Positions 1-12,000 of a stretch of 64,000 nt of DNA are shown here, in pieces. Position numbers and translations under genes: made by a program. Position 1 is the first letter of the stretch, and each line of letters opens with the position of its first letter. The notes beneath the pieces were generated by a model, which did no database searches, had not been told where the DNA came from, and saw only the letters and a list, made by a program, of their open reading frames with translations. The stretch is from Adiantum capillus-veneris (taxonomy: Eukaryota > Streptophyta > Polypodiopsida > Polypodiales > Pteridaceae), in assembly GCA_014529385.2 (NCBI GenBank), contig CM043954.1, forward strand, positions 6,389,806 through 6,453,805. The letters run 5' to 3'.

Positions 1-204
1 TGAGCTCGGCTAATGTCGAGATTGCTTTTTTTTTAAGTTTCAGTTCTGTTTGATCTTGTTTGGAATGGGTGGTATCTATTTTGAACTTGTCTTGGTGCCG
101 ATTTAAACTGTTTGACTCTGGTTTTAATACTGGTTTCAATAATTGGTGATTTTACTCCCGGGTGGAGAAGTGAAAAAAAAAATATTATTTTGGTATTGTT
201 TGAA

Positions 205-550
205 CCTCGGAACGACGCAGGCCGATGCCTGGGGAGCATTCCATGGTACGCTAGAAAACCTCCGAGCAACGCAGGCCGATGCCTGGGGAGCGTTTGGTTG
301 TATGCTTGTAAAATAATTGTTGTTGTGACTCTCGGCCCGAACCTGGATGGTTATGCGAGAGGAGTATTAAGAAGTCTGAGCAGTGGTTACTCTCACCACC
401 TCCAAACGACGCAGGCTGCGGTCAAGGGGGATGTTTGGTTGTAAAAGGCCTCTATATCTCCCGGCCAGAACCTTTTTAGGTTATGCGGGAGGAGTGACAA
501 GGGAGTCCTTGAATATCTCCCGGCTCAAACCTTGTTAGGTTATGCGGGAG
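205..550 (+). repeat. Interleaved direct repeats with three hairpins
   Basis: Two repeat types alternate. One is a ~33-bp unit containing GACGCAGGCCGATGCCTGGG, at 205-238 and 259-291, with a degraded copy near 400-432. The other is a hairpin unit at 329-361, 458-491 and 517-550. Each hairpin has an outer 6-bp stem (CTCTCG/CGAGAG in copy 1, CTCCCG/CGGGAG in copies 2 and 3) and an inner AACC(T)/(A)GGTT stem, with the same spacing. The outer stem changes on both sides together, so pairing is kept. Confidence 0.8.
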
Positions 551-768
551 GAGTGTTCATTGGCGACTTTATGTTTCTATGTCTTATAACATGCATATGT
601 GAGCATTTGTATTGCATTGTGATGTGCCAACCACTGAATATTCCTAATTGGATGAGATTGCATGGGTATGTAATTTTAGTGCATCAAGACACCCGTGGAA
701 GATCAGTACGGTCTGGGTGTGATGGCTAATTTTACTACGCCAGAATATCGAGAGTTCCGATCTGGACG

Positions 769-868
769 AAAGGAGAAGCTAACTCCTTGATCAAAAGAGT
801 TGAAAGGAGACGCTAACTCCTTGATCAAAAGAGCCCAAAGGAGAAGCTAACTTCTTAACAAAAAGAGC
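769..868 (+). repeat. 34-bp tandem repeat, three units, each a small hairpin
   Basis: Three head-to-tail units of about 34 bp, each containing AAGGAG, a 7-base loop (AAGCTAA or ACGCTAA) and CTCCTT, or CTTCTT in unit three where one G-T pair remains. The units lie within the LTR-like stretch. Confidence 0.75.
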
Positions 869-1469
869 AAACTGATTGTTCCTCGGAATGACCTTTAAGC
901 TAACTTGAGTTGTTTTGCAGATATGTTGTAATCGCGGACGATAACTCTTTCAAGAAGGAGAGATGTCACAAACTGCTGACGTGTCAAAGCCTAAAGAATG
1001 GAGCCAACTTACAAATGCCAGCCGAGGGGCCTAAACCCTAAGAAGAGCAAGTAGCAGAAGAAGTCCTACCAACTTATGGGGACCCGTCCAATGGGGCCCC
1101 AAGTGACATAAAGGTTAAAATAAAGCAGGACCCGCAGCTGATGATGTGGTAGATTTCCGAAAATCACGCTGACTGATGGCGTGGCATGCTCTACGGATTT
1201 CCGTAAATTACGCTGGTAGCTTTTTGGCATTGCTTTTGGACCAGAAGCTTTTGAGTTTTGAAGGCTTTTCACTGTAACTGCTTTTCAGGCCAAGGGCCTT
1301 TAAATATGAGATTAGGGCTCATTCTCTAGCATGCTTCCAAAAGAAGGTGCAGAGTCTCGAGTACCAGTTTGTACTATCTTGATGCAATAGAAAGAAATAC
1401 CGAAAGGGGCGCCAAGGTTTGGGGCCAATACTCTCTGGGATAGAATTCCGCCACTCCGTGTTGCGTGTC

Positions 1470-1470
<1 letters not shown>

Positions 1471-1564
<94 letters not shown>
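1471..1564. repeat. (TC)n microsatellite
   Basis: Uninterrupted TC dinucleotide run of 94 bp within the LTR-like stretch, downstream of the TATA-like and polyadenylation-like signals. Confidence 0.98.
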
Positions 1565-1568
<4 letters not shown>

Positions 1569-1623
1569 CAGTTATTATTGAAGTGTTAAAAGTCTGTGCA
1601 GTCTGTTCTTTTCTAATGGCACA

Positions 1624-1641
1624 TGGTGCCCGTCGTGTGAC
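1624..1641 (+). other. Possible primer binding site
   Basis: TGGTGCCCGTCGTGTGAC directly follows a CA terminus. It resembles the TGGCGCCC-type primer sites of plant Tat-lineage gypsy elements, with several mismatches. This is recalled family knowledge, not a match to a tRNA seen here. Confidence 0.3.
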
Positions 1642-2785
1642 AATTCACATGCAGATAAATACCTAGGCTAGGTACTAATGCAACTAATACACATTGCAGA
1701 CATTGGCTATGCTCGTGTGCAATCAGAGGGTATGCAACTAATCTAAAGTGCCTAGACATGCACGTCTTGCGTACAGGCTCACAAGGGTGCCAAAACACTT
1801 CCTAGGGTATCCTAAACCCTAGAAATAGGAGTTAGCTTATCCACATGCACATAGGGTTACATGTGCACGTGACATACCATAAAGAATCTCAAAGGGTGCC
1901 TTCTCCGTAGACGAATGTACAGTATTCCACTTAGACTATCTGTTCGACACATAGGATTTCAACATAGCCACCACTATGGAATTAGTTAGGGTGTTGCTGC
2001 ATTATTTTACAGCCTTCTCTAGTGACGAGCTGGTTAGAGCCATGTCCAAGGGTCACTTACATCTAACCAACGCTAGACAAGGCCTAAAACAATGAGAAGG
2101 GTCATAAATTTGTCTTGGACTCATAATGGTACGAGGCACCAAGCTCAAAAATGGGCCGCATAACTAGCAGAAAATGCCCAAATGATAAATTGACCAGGCC
2201 CAAATGCAATTATAGGGTGAAAGCAAACATACAAAAGAAATAATGAAACAAGTCTAATTTCTTACTTAGTTCATGTGGTTTTGAAATGAAACCCAACAAT
2301 TTCAGCTATTGGGCCAACACAAAAAACATTTGATGCATTGAAGGTAGAGATATCTCACTTGGGATTGCTGCACTACTATTGGGTTTCAGCGGCTTGCACA
2401 TTAAAAAAAACTGTACTATGTTTCATGGTCCATGTTCTCAAGGCTGTGGCTGTAAACATATCTAGGTACAACGCATTTGACGGTACTTAACATTATTGTA
2501 AACTTCAATAATGTTGAGAACCACAATTTCAGATGCAGCTCCAAAAAGACAGATTTAAGCCGAAGGGCCACAAGCACTTACGACTATATCCGTATGTGTT
2601 TAGCATAATCAAGGCCCTACGCCACCTGTGTCGGGCTTGGCATCTCAACAGAAACGTTTTGATTTAATACGTATAAACACCCAATGTGATGCTTCAAGCC
2701 ACCACAAAAACTACCAACAAAAATCAATTATGCAAGTGCCAATCCCTTAGTTTTCGGAATGGATCAATTGACAAAAGATTACACA

Positions 2786-2787
<2 letters not shown>
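1642..2787. other. No recognisable gene
   Basis: AT-leaning DNA with only short chance open frames on both strands. No transposon domain, RNA gene or repeat array was recognised. It may be internal sequence of the element ending at 1623, but nothing shows this directly. Confidence 0.5.
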
Positions 2788-2871
<84 letters not shown>

Positions 2872-2896
2872 CGAGAGAGAGAGAGAGAGAGAGAGA
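2788..2896. repeat. Compound CT/CA/GA microsatellite
   Basis: A TC run (2788-2840) passes into a CA run (2841-2869), then CCC and a GA run (about 2873-2896). Apparent proteins across it are repeat artefacts. Confidence 0.98.
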
Positions 2897-3059
2897 CGCG
2901 CACACACATGGCGTACCTCTGCGCAATAGTGCTGAGCCGGTGGACTTGGCGGACGAAATTCATTTACGTCATTTGCGCCTGGTAAGTGGATTTGAAAAAT
3001 TCGAGTGCACGTGGGATCAATACCTTAGATATGCGACGCGCGCGCAGGGGGGGGCCTAC

Positions 3060-3109
3060 CTCGTCTATATGTAACACGGGGTCGAACTCAAGGGATCAAG
3101 GGTGGGAGT
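3060..3109 (+). repeat. Left terminal inverted repeat of the MULE
   Basis: Begins CTCGTCTATATGTAACACGG and matches the reverse complement of 13015-13064 at 49 of 50 positions. The preceding GGGGGGCCTAC is the left copy of the target duplication. Confidence 0.92.
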
Positions 3110-4350
3110 TAAATCGACCGTTCAATTTGATTCAGGAGACCTTTCGAATTTTGGGGGCGCAGAGGAAAGCGACATGCAAAAAGTAATCCGCCTAGCTATA
3201 CGCGCCCAAATCCTCCTGCGCCGAAAAGCTCTGCCGACGAAATTTGATTTAGGAGACCTGCGGGGAACCTGCGCGACACACAGTCGGGTTGCCCAAACCT
3301 GCGCGACACTGCGCCAAACGCATTACATAGCCTGCATTACACACAGCGGGCACTGCCCTGCTTGACACTGCGCGACACTGCCCTACTCGACACTACGCAA
3401 CACTGCATTACACAGCCTGCATTACACACAGTCGGGCAAGATGCCTGCGCAACACTGCCTGCTCGAACTGCAGAGCCAGTTTTACACACAGTCGGGCATG
3501 CATAGTGCGACCTGAGGGTGGCCGAAAAAAATCCGTGAGGTGCTGCTGTGAAATCTGCACGAAGGACTGTCGTATGCTGTGTAACCTGCTTGACTGCATA
3601 CGACGAACCTGCACGGATTGAGTGACACGGGGAATGCTGTCCTCATTCGGAGATATGTTGTCCATGTGAGGCAAGGTGTTGTCGTATGCCGAGATTCCTG
3701 CTTGACTGCTTCTGCCGAACCTGCACGAAAGTTGGTCATTGTGAGTGCTCTCATTTCATGCATTGTTCGTTGAGTACTTTAAGCTATTGTTAATACAGTG
3801 AATTAAAACCAGAAATACCTCTAAGCAGCAAATGAAATGAGGGTCAACAGTGTTAGAATGTGGTTGAGGGTTGAATCATGCTTCTACAGAAATTAGAGGT
3901 GTATATGTAAAAGACTGTCTCGCATGGCTTGAATATCACCCAATTTTGGAATCATTCACACGGTCATTGAAGAAAGATAGATATTAAGATGTCAATGTTG
4001 AGTTCTGATCCTTGTTTTGCATTTATCGCATATGTTTGCCAATGATGTGCATGTTGTGAGGAATTTTTGAAGGAATAGAGGCCTTGTGTCTGGTATTCTT
4101 AAAGCATATGTTGGCCTTAGCACAACAATCTTTATGGGTCTATGCTCGTCCCTCTTCACCGGTCACGTCTTTCTGCTTCTTTCTTGCTGAGCATCTGAAA
4201 TCTGTCATAAGTGTGCAGAGATTACTTCAAAGCCCAGGGTCGATTCTGAGTAATTTCATAGGTGTGTAGAGATTACTTTCACCGGGATTACAAATATTTG
4301 CGGCTTCAACTCAAGGGGAGTATAGGGTGTAGTACTTCTACAATAAGTTG
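3110..4350. other. Left subterminal region of the MULE
   Basis: GC-rich subterminal DNA. From about 3275 to 3500 short motifs recur (GCGCGACACTGC, GCATTACACA, CACACAGTCGGGC). Downstream, near 4215 and 4268, two GCAGAGATTACTT / GTAGAGATTACTT motifs match the arms of the hairpin array at 8511-8917 and motifs near the right end. No gene is visible. The promoter of the ULP gene should lie here. Confidence 0.6.
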
Positions 4351-6507
4351 ATGGCGAATCATGAGGTATGTCTACGAGCTTACTTTTCTCAGAATGCCAC
4401 ACAATGTCGACGTAAATTGCGTATCTTTGGAGATTTTTGGTGCTTTTGAAGCATGTAATCGGGCAGGGAAAAATTGAATGTTGTTTTCCGTCTCATTGTC
4501 AGGAATTGACTCCATTCATTGAGGTTATGGGAACAAATGGGAAGGTTATTCGTGAGTGTCATGCATCGCAAACATGTATTGACCAAAAGGTTTCTTACGA
4601 AAGGCGATGCCTTCTTATTAGGCATTTAAAGAATGTGCACAAAATCACAAATATTCACGTTCCAGAGCACAAAACAGGACGTCCTAAAACCAGTGAACGG
4701 CCACCACGACCAGTGTCTCCTAGATCTAAACGCCAATGCGTTACAAGGTTTGGAGATATTGCATATAAAGTTAGGGCGGCACGAAGAAAATTTCACAAAG
4801 ATTTACAAGTGAGGGCAACAAAAGAGTGGGAAAGAGTCTTTGACAAAGAGGGAAAATCGCAAATAGAGTGGGAAGAGTCATGGATTGAAGCGCAAAAGTT
4901 TGCATGGGAAGCAGACATGCCAAGTAGGATAACAAAGCTAGAGGCAAAAATTAAGCGCGGATACAAACCCCGTGCTTATGGAGTTCCACATGACGCTGAC
5001 ATTCCTCGAGAAGAAAACGAGAGCGAAGACAAAGAGGGTATTAAAGTTTCAAATGATGAGTCTGCCATCGTAAGTTTACTTTCCTTGACTACACACTCAC
5101 ATTCTCTTTATAGTGACAAGTTTTTACATTTATTTCAAGCTATAATTTGAATGTTATTGTAGCTGGTTTCATCATCGACCGCTAGCTTTGCGCATGTCGA
5201 GACCATTTCTTTCTTGGTGAGCCATGATCGCCTTGTGTGTGAGATTGATCACTGCAATATGGATCAGTTCTTGGATAGGTGTGTTACTAACGTAGATTTA
5301 CTCTTTTGCATGTAAATCTTGCAAGCGTAATTAGAAAAACAAACAGTGTAAGTGTGTGCATTTTTTCATAGGTGTCGTAAGGGAGTCATTTTTGTTTTGC
5401 GGTCTTCTCGATCTGGGCTTGAGTCGGGGTTAGATGCCCATGTCAATGATGATGTTCTAGATCTTGAAGCTTCTACAAAAACGATCAACCTTTTTGCATT
5501 GTAAGGAAATAAACTTTATGCCTAAGTAACATTATAGATTTTTTGCTTTGTTCACTTGTGTATCTCATCCTTCATAGGTGGATGGAAAGCATATTGCCGC
5601 CCGATGTTCTCTCAGGTGTGTGGTGGGTAGACAGCTTGTGGTTCCCATTTGTCTCTGAGCGTGCTATAGGAGATCATACGTTTAGCAATTTCTTTGGGAC
5701 ACCTGATTTAGGAGCTCACGTATTTACCTTCTTCCCCGTTTTGGATGGGTATGGATGTTTTACTTTTATGTATTTTCGTAGTATCAAAACTGTCAAAGCT
5801 TCAAGTCTGAATGTGTGTTCTTTACATAGATCACATTGGGTTCTTGTGGCATTTTACAATGCCCATCTCATACGCATACCCACTCTTTCTCGACGACGTT
5901 CAGCTATACTTCTCTTTGACTCTCTTTCGATTGTCTGCATGGAGAGACTCTTACCACACGTGTCTAGGTATGCATTGTTTTTGCTTCAAACATAATGGTC
6001 ACATTGTTTGCATAATTTTAATTAATCAATTGCTGTGTTTGAAGGGTACTAAAGCATTTTAGTAAGCATTGTTCAAACCTTCAAGTTAGAGAAGAACTTG
6101 AAGATCCGCGGGAAGCTTGCGAACTCCTCACTGCACAGGTTTATGGCACAATTTAGGGTTGTGTGCTATTGCATTGTGTAGTGAATTTTCTGTTGTTGAC
6201 TTATACACATGTTTGTTGGCTATAGTGTCCTTAGCAGCCAAATTCTACCGACTGTGGTTATTATGTGATGACAGCAATGAGGTTATTGATAAAGACCACT
6301 CTTAAAGATCAAAAGCCTCAAGGAAATTTGGTAATCGCTTGTCTTAAGCACTCATTATAGTGTGAACTCTCACTACTTTTTTGCTTTCTAATGCTGTGTT
6401 CTTTTCAGTTAAAAAAGAATTGGTTTGCGCATGAAGAGGTCAAGTTCACGAGACAGAAACTCAATGCTTGGTTGAACAAGGCTTTGGGTGAGGTCACACT
6501 TGGATAG
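4351..6507 (+). CDS. Ulp1/SENP-like SUMO protease (C48 peptidase), spliced
   Basis: Predicted desumoylating cysteine protease. I can join exons with GT-AG introns and an open frame: about 4416-5069, 5163-5278, 5372-5500, 5578-5748, 5830-5967, 6063-6138, 6235-6330 and 6409-6507, roughly 480 residues. A short first exon with ATG at 4351 is possible; otherwise the first in-frame ATG is near 4528. The N-terminal part is basic, with Cys/His residues in a finger-like pattern, and is not recognised. The C-terminal peptidase has the family triad: His in SHWVLVAFYN (codon 5832-5834), Asp in LLFDSL (5918-5920), and Cys in QPNSTDCGYYVM (6253-6255) with the oxyanion Gln nearby. It sits inside a MULE and converges on the transposase. 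The protease domain is secure; the exact exon edges are inference. Confidence 0.85.
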
Positions 6508-8510
6508 GCCATGGTTTAGGTCGATGTTGTGTTCATCTTTTATTGTATTAATGGCAAACTTTGGAAGCCGTCATGGCCTACTTTGTATCGATGATTTTGC
6601 TAACAGATATTGTCTATATTTACATTTTGGTCCACTTTGTGTGTTGTAATTTGCGGCAGGCTACAATGCTGAGAATCTTACTTACATGGGATATTGTCAT
6701 GTCTGGACTTGATTAATCTACTCAGGCTTCTGGGACGCTTTTTTGTAGAATCCAGTCTCCTGATATTTTTATGCAAAGCTGTACACGAGCAGGTACACCA
6801 GAATGGGGGGTGAATGAGGAGCACATGCATAGCACATGTAATCTGGATACACACAAAGAGGTGCCCACACACACACAAGAAAGCTTTTATAGTACTTGGC
6901 TGGATTATGAGTAGTGAGGCTTTGCATGTCGAAGCCTACCGATCCGTCCTTGATGTACAAATTACGTTCAAAATAATTTTATCTGGTTTTGGTTTGTAAA
7001 TTTCTGCCTTTTGGTCCTCCACAGATGGAGTATGCAATTACATTGTTTCATTTGTTTCTCAAGTGTTTAAATGAAGGTGATTGAGTTGCTGGCTTTTTAT
7101 TCCTATTTTAGGCTGGAATGACAATGTGCCCTGCTTTGGTATTTTGGAAGAAAGTGTATCAGTGTCAGCATCTTTACATGCTGGTGATGAAGTTGCTATA
7201 GCTCAGCTGCCACTCAAGGATACAGAGAGACCAGAATTTGAGGGTGAAGCATGCGTACTTGAAACCAATGTTGAATCAGGGCAATGCGGACAGCACTCAA
7301 CATTCAGATGCTAATATGGTCGTGGGTTTGGATAAAGTGTCCTGCTGAATGGTTTGAGGGTTCTATTTACTCGGACGAATGGAAATTTACAATGCTGAGG
7401 CTGGTCTTTATGAGGAATACATGGTCTTTATGAAGAATACATGCTTGTTTATTATTCCAGAAGCCTGGTCTTTATGAGGAATACATGCTTGTTTATGAGC
7501 AATACATGGTCTTTATGAGGAATACATGTTTGTTTATTATTCCAGAAGCCTCGTCTTTATGAGGAATACATGGTCTTTATGAGGAATACATGCTTGTTTA
7601 TTATTCCAGAATTTGTTTGTCTCTCTTTTGCTTTCGATTTGTCCGGTGATTATAGCCCATGTTGTCTTAGCAACAATACATGTTGTGACAGTTCTGAGAA
7701 ACAAGCCTTTAAAAATGCCTTGCATCTGGATGATGACGATGCTTCGGCTTATGCCTACATGCAGAAAGTTTAGAGTACATGGTCGCCCATAGAAACACCA
7801 GAGTTGACTCCTCATTGATATCCTCCACTCGGTTTGGGTCAAGAAAATATATGAAGGCCTGCACTGAAAACAAGAGGGCTCATGGCCTGCAATTAAAACC
7901 CAAAAGCACTGCCTAATTGACAAAAAGTTCGACACAAAGGAGTGTTGATGCTACTGTTCCACTAAAATTTTCATAAAGTGGTAGCGTTTCACTTTACATA
8001 AAAGTGGTAGAGTTTCATTGCAAACCAGACCACTAAACAACTACAGCAAAAATGACCCATTGAAAAGTCAACACTGTCTCTTCTATGGAAGATGAGATCC
8101 GGCCACCTCATCCTTAGGCAGAGGTTATTTACACACAACAAGTCTCTTTAAGTTGTATTTACAGAGCGAATATCCATTTCAGCCTTTGCATGATGCCATC
8201 CTTCAAGATGGATTCTTATGCTTTCAAAGCACACTAGAATTAACATACATGTCGACTTTTGCTTTCAGAGCACACTAGAATTAACATACATTTCAAGAAT
8301 TGGTTTACCCACACTTTCATAATGGGATATGATTACTAGTTGCAAGTATAAGCACACTATTTGGAGAGAGGTCTTGGCTCCGCAAACGCTCAAAAATGTA
8401 AAGAGCTTTTTAACAAAGCAAAGCAAAAAACTGATGTAACAACTCATTACTATGTTCAAAAGTTAAAAAGTAATCTCAACAAGTTGAAATTAACAACCCT
8501 CTTGAAACAA
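6508..8510. other. Spacer between the two MULE genes
   Basis: No domain was recognised. An open plus-strand stretch at 7081-7314 (78 codons, starting at a TTG) has no known motif and may be chance or a degraded exon. The only clear structure is the tandem repeat at 7395-7615. Confidence 0.5.
7395..7615 (+). repeat. Tandem repeat within the MULE
   Basis: Three larger units of about 60-85 bp, ending in TTGTTTATTATTCCAGAA, are built from a sub-repeat GGTCTTTATGAGGAATACAT that occurs one to two times per unit. No coding role is evident. Confidence 0.8.
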
Positions 8511-8917
8511 AGTAATCTCGACACAATGTGTAGAGATCACTTTTGTGGTAGGGAGCTCTTAGTTTCTAAACTCTCTGGAAGAAAAGTAATCTCAGCACAA
8601 CGAGTCGAGATTACTTTTTTCCCAGAGAGCTAGAATCCCTAACTCTCTGGAAAAAAGTAATCTCAGCACAACGTGTCGAGATTACTTTTTTTCCAGAGAG
8701 TTAGAATCCCTAACTCGCTGCCATAAAAGTAATCTCTGCACATTGTGTCGAGATTACTTTTTTTCCAAAGAGCTAGAAATTTTGAACTGTTAGCCACTCC
8801 CTGTAAAAAAAGTAATCTCTGCACAATGTGTCGAGATTACTTTTTCTCCAGAGAGTTGTTAATTTCTATTTCTCTGGAGAAAAAGTAATCTCGACACATT
8901 GTGCAGAGATTACTTTT
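8511..8917. repeat. Array of six palindromic hairpins, ~73-bp period
   Basis: Palindromes with arms AGTAATCTC / GAGATTACTTT lie at about 8511-8544, 8585-8617, 8656-8690, 8728-8763, 8811-8845 and 8884-8917, start-to-start spacing 71-83 bp. Outer arms CTCTCTGGA / CCAGAGAG extend most of the stems, and the centre is CACAA(T/C)G(T/A)G. The array lies between the 3' ends of the convergent ULP and transposase genes. The same arm motif appears near both element ends. Confidence 0.9.
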
Positions 8918-9055
8918 ATGGAAGAGAGTTAGAACTTTAGATTTGTGTATTATTAACGTAATCTCAACATACGAATAATGTTTGGTTTAAATCAAAATTG
9001 AATAAAACTCGTCAAAATTTTCCATTTGTATTAAAAAAAGCTTGAAATATAATTG

Positions 9056-12000
9056 TCATAAATACGTCATTACATGGCTTCGACTAGAAGAATACAACAA
9101 TAGCATTCTGATGATGGAAGCTTTGATGCCTGGTAGTTGTTCTCCATTTTCTCGGGTAAGTGTAAAGCAATACTCAACATCTTCTGCACCACCAAATTGG
9201 TAAGAAGAAATCACCCCCCCAAAACTCTCAGCTTCATTACAGACGCGAATCACTTGACCCACTAGAGATTGAATGACATTTTCCTTGATGTGTATAGGCT
9301 TTACTGGGAGGAGAGCATGACACGTGTGACACGTGGGTGTGATTTGAGAATCCACTAGCAAGGTTTTGGTGCAACAATGTGGACACCAAATACGGGGCCA
9401 CTTATCAAAACGGACACGCGATCTCCCCCTTTGGTGCTTGCGTCTGAGTTGGCCCGTTTGACGCAATGGTTTGGAAGGTTGGCCCGTCCCATCAAGGTCT
9501 ATGCTTTGTTGTTCTTCACATGTGCGAACTAGTGGTACGCCATGATCGAGCCGAGTTGCTGTAACGTGGGCTTGTATTTGTTTAATACTCCCTCTGGCAG
9601 GGAGATCAATCTTTGTAGGGATCACAGATGTTGAAAGTGTCCCTTTCATGTTTTGCAACTGTTTCCTGATGACTTCAATCTCTTTGGGATCCTTAGAATA
9701 CACCTCTTTTTGTATAGTTGACAGTGCATCCTTGAGGTGGTTGATGAGATCCACCACATCATCTTCCCTCTCTTGTACATTATTGTCACTATCGTGTGCT
9801 TCAAAATCACGATGCATGACATCTTTGTAGATGTTGGATGCATCTTCATGTGCACCATGTAGAAATTCTTTCAAACGAGGAAAGTGAGTCAGTACTATCA
9901 TTCGAACACCATTAAGATGCTTACATTGACTGCCCCAATCTGGACAATCACAATAATTGCTTTGCAAGCTGACATAGTACCATATACTCTCAGTTGTGGC
10001 ACTTTGAATCTTGAAGAGAAGTGACCCTTCATTTATAACCTGAAAGGTAGATGGTGTGGTTTGAAACCTTTGCAAGATTCTCTCCCCTTCAAGCATTTTT
10101 GCTGTCTGCATCTTTGTCCCCCCCCGAACGCCATATCGCCCAGAGTTAGCTACCATGCAAAGCATGAATTAGACACGAATCCACACCTTCAACGTATGCT
10201 TTGCAATAAACAGAAAAGAGAACAAATTACCTATTTCTTGTTTTGGTTGAAAGACCTCAAGAGGGTACCACCGATGCGACTTCCAGACTTCGAGTCACCC
10301 ACAAGCGCATGCAAGAGCTCCAAGATAGATCGATTAATCCGAGCATCCAAAAGAGTATATTTAATATATTGCCATAAGCGCTCCACCAAGTTTGTGGTGT
10401 CAACATTGCCATGTCTAAACATTCGTCCAAACCTTGGCCATCGGGTTTTCCACATGCAATCCCACCCACACCATCCATTAGTAATATAACGAACTATATT
10501 TGGGTACGGTGAATACCTCACCAAAAGCTCTTGAAATCTGCCTTCAAAATCTGATTCTGTTGCACAATGCATTAAGTTTGACAAATCATTATAAACATCG
10601 TCCCTTAACTCCTTTGGAACCTACATTTCAAAACAAACGTGCATATGTTGTACATCGATTTTTTTTTTTAGATCAAATAGTTACAATTAAAAAACTTACC
10701 AGTATAATACCTGAGGTAAGAGATTCTCCACCCATGCTTTCTTGGTATGGAACCAACATAGTAGAACACGGCATGCAACCTGATACTTTTTTCCATTGGC
10801 GTCAACACTCCAACTATGCGGGTCTTCATCCACGACCTTCGATATAGCCTCTAGTTCTTGTTGTGACTTATCAATCACAATAGCTGACGGACAAATGTGG
10901 CCCATCCTCTCAAAGACTACAGCAACTGTCAACTTTAAAGCAATGACGTCATGATGACAGCCAGGATCTGTCGTACACAGCATGAACCAAATTGGTAGGC
11001 CAACACCTTGTTGGTTTGGCAACACTGCAGCATATAATGGTAAACCATATATGTTTGTTTTAAATGTGCTGTCAATAGCCCATGAGTTATTTGTAGAGAA
11101 TCGCTTGGCCATTTGTAGCATCCAGTCATCTTGGATGATCAAGATAAAAGGCTTATCTTTGTCATTAACTGCCGATGGATTGTATGGTTGGCAATAAACC
11201 ACCTGCATAATTTGAATGTAAGAAGAAAATAAATTTGAACTACTCTGTATGACTTATGACAAGACATTACCTTGTTGGTTTCACGTAATTTCATAGCCTC
11301 CGTATACATAGAAACCCAGTCATCATCTGATACGCGACCTGTATCAACTTGATCACTTAGAGGGTATCCTCTGTATAAAGCAATTTACTAAAGAGGCAAG
11401 TCAAAGTGCTACCTCGATAACGCATTTGATAAGACAAGATATTGATTTCATGCGGTATCATAAAGAACCTGTAGATAGTACAATCAAGAAGGGAGGCTTG
11501 CTCCATGTGAAATCTTTCTTTTGACAAAGACATAGAAGCAACATATCGAGCATTTCCGACATCAAAGAGATCTTCCATGCAACACTCAATTACGGATGGA
11601 TGGACGGGCAAGTGATATATATCACTTCTTGAACCTGGAACATGACCACTGTGACTAGTGTTTAGATAAATATGAACATCATTACTCCCATTGGTAGTTA
11701 TCACTTGTATTTTGAACGGACAACCACATTTCTTTGATGTCCTTGTTCTCTTTTTATCTCCCCTTCGTCGAGGCGCACCACCTCGATGACATATATAATC
11801 AATCACAGTTTTTAATGTGCCCGATTTTTTGGAAGAACGGACCATCACTAGCCTTGTCTTGTACTCGATCATGATGGTCTTTAGGCGCCCCTCTACATCG
11901 GACGTGTTTGTAGTGATCACATTTGGAGGCTCTTTATTCAGGTCCATTCTTTGACGCCATGATCTTGAAGTTGAAGCGTTAGTTGCATTGCTACATCCAC

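Larger units (their letters stand above)
1..1623 (+). repeat. Probable LTR remnant, 5' end outside the window
   Basis: This stretch has no credible gene but has LTR-like architecture. A TATA-like TTTAAATATG lies near 1299, a polyadenylation-like AATAGAAAG near 1386, a long CT microsatellite at 1471-1564, and a terminal GGCACA at 1618-1623 that is followed at once by a primer-binding-site-like sequence. Its upstream part carries repeated hairpins. The left end and a partner LTR are not visible, so LTR identity is an inference. Confidence 0.35.

Noticed and set aside
2686-2985. Ser-Leu and Thr-His repeat proteins over microsatellites
   Set aside because: Dinucleotide runs are open in several frames on both strands; the same artefacts occur at 21813-22173, 43556-43807 and 56167-56415.
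4351-6507. ULP protease as an ordinary host gene
   Set aside because: It lies between matching terminal inverted repeats and target duplications together with a transposase, so it belongs to the transposon. Whether it was captured from the host long ago is a separate question.
7081-7314. Possible additional MULE gene
   Set aside because: The frame is short, opens at a non-ATG codon, shows no motif and has no clear splice partners. Listed only as part of the spacer.
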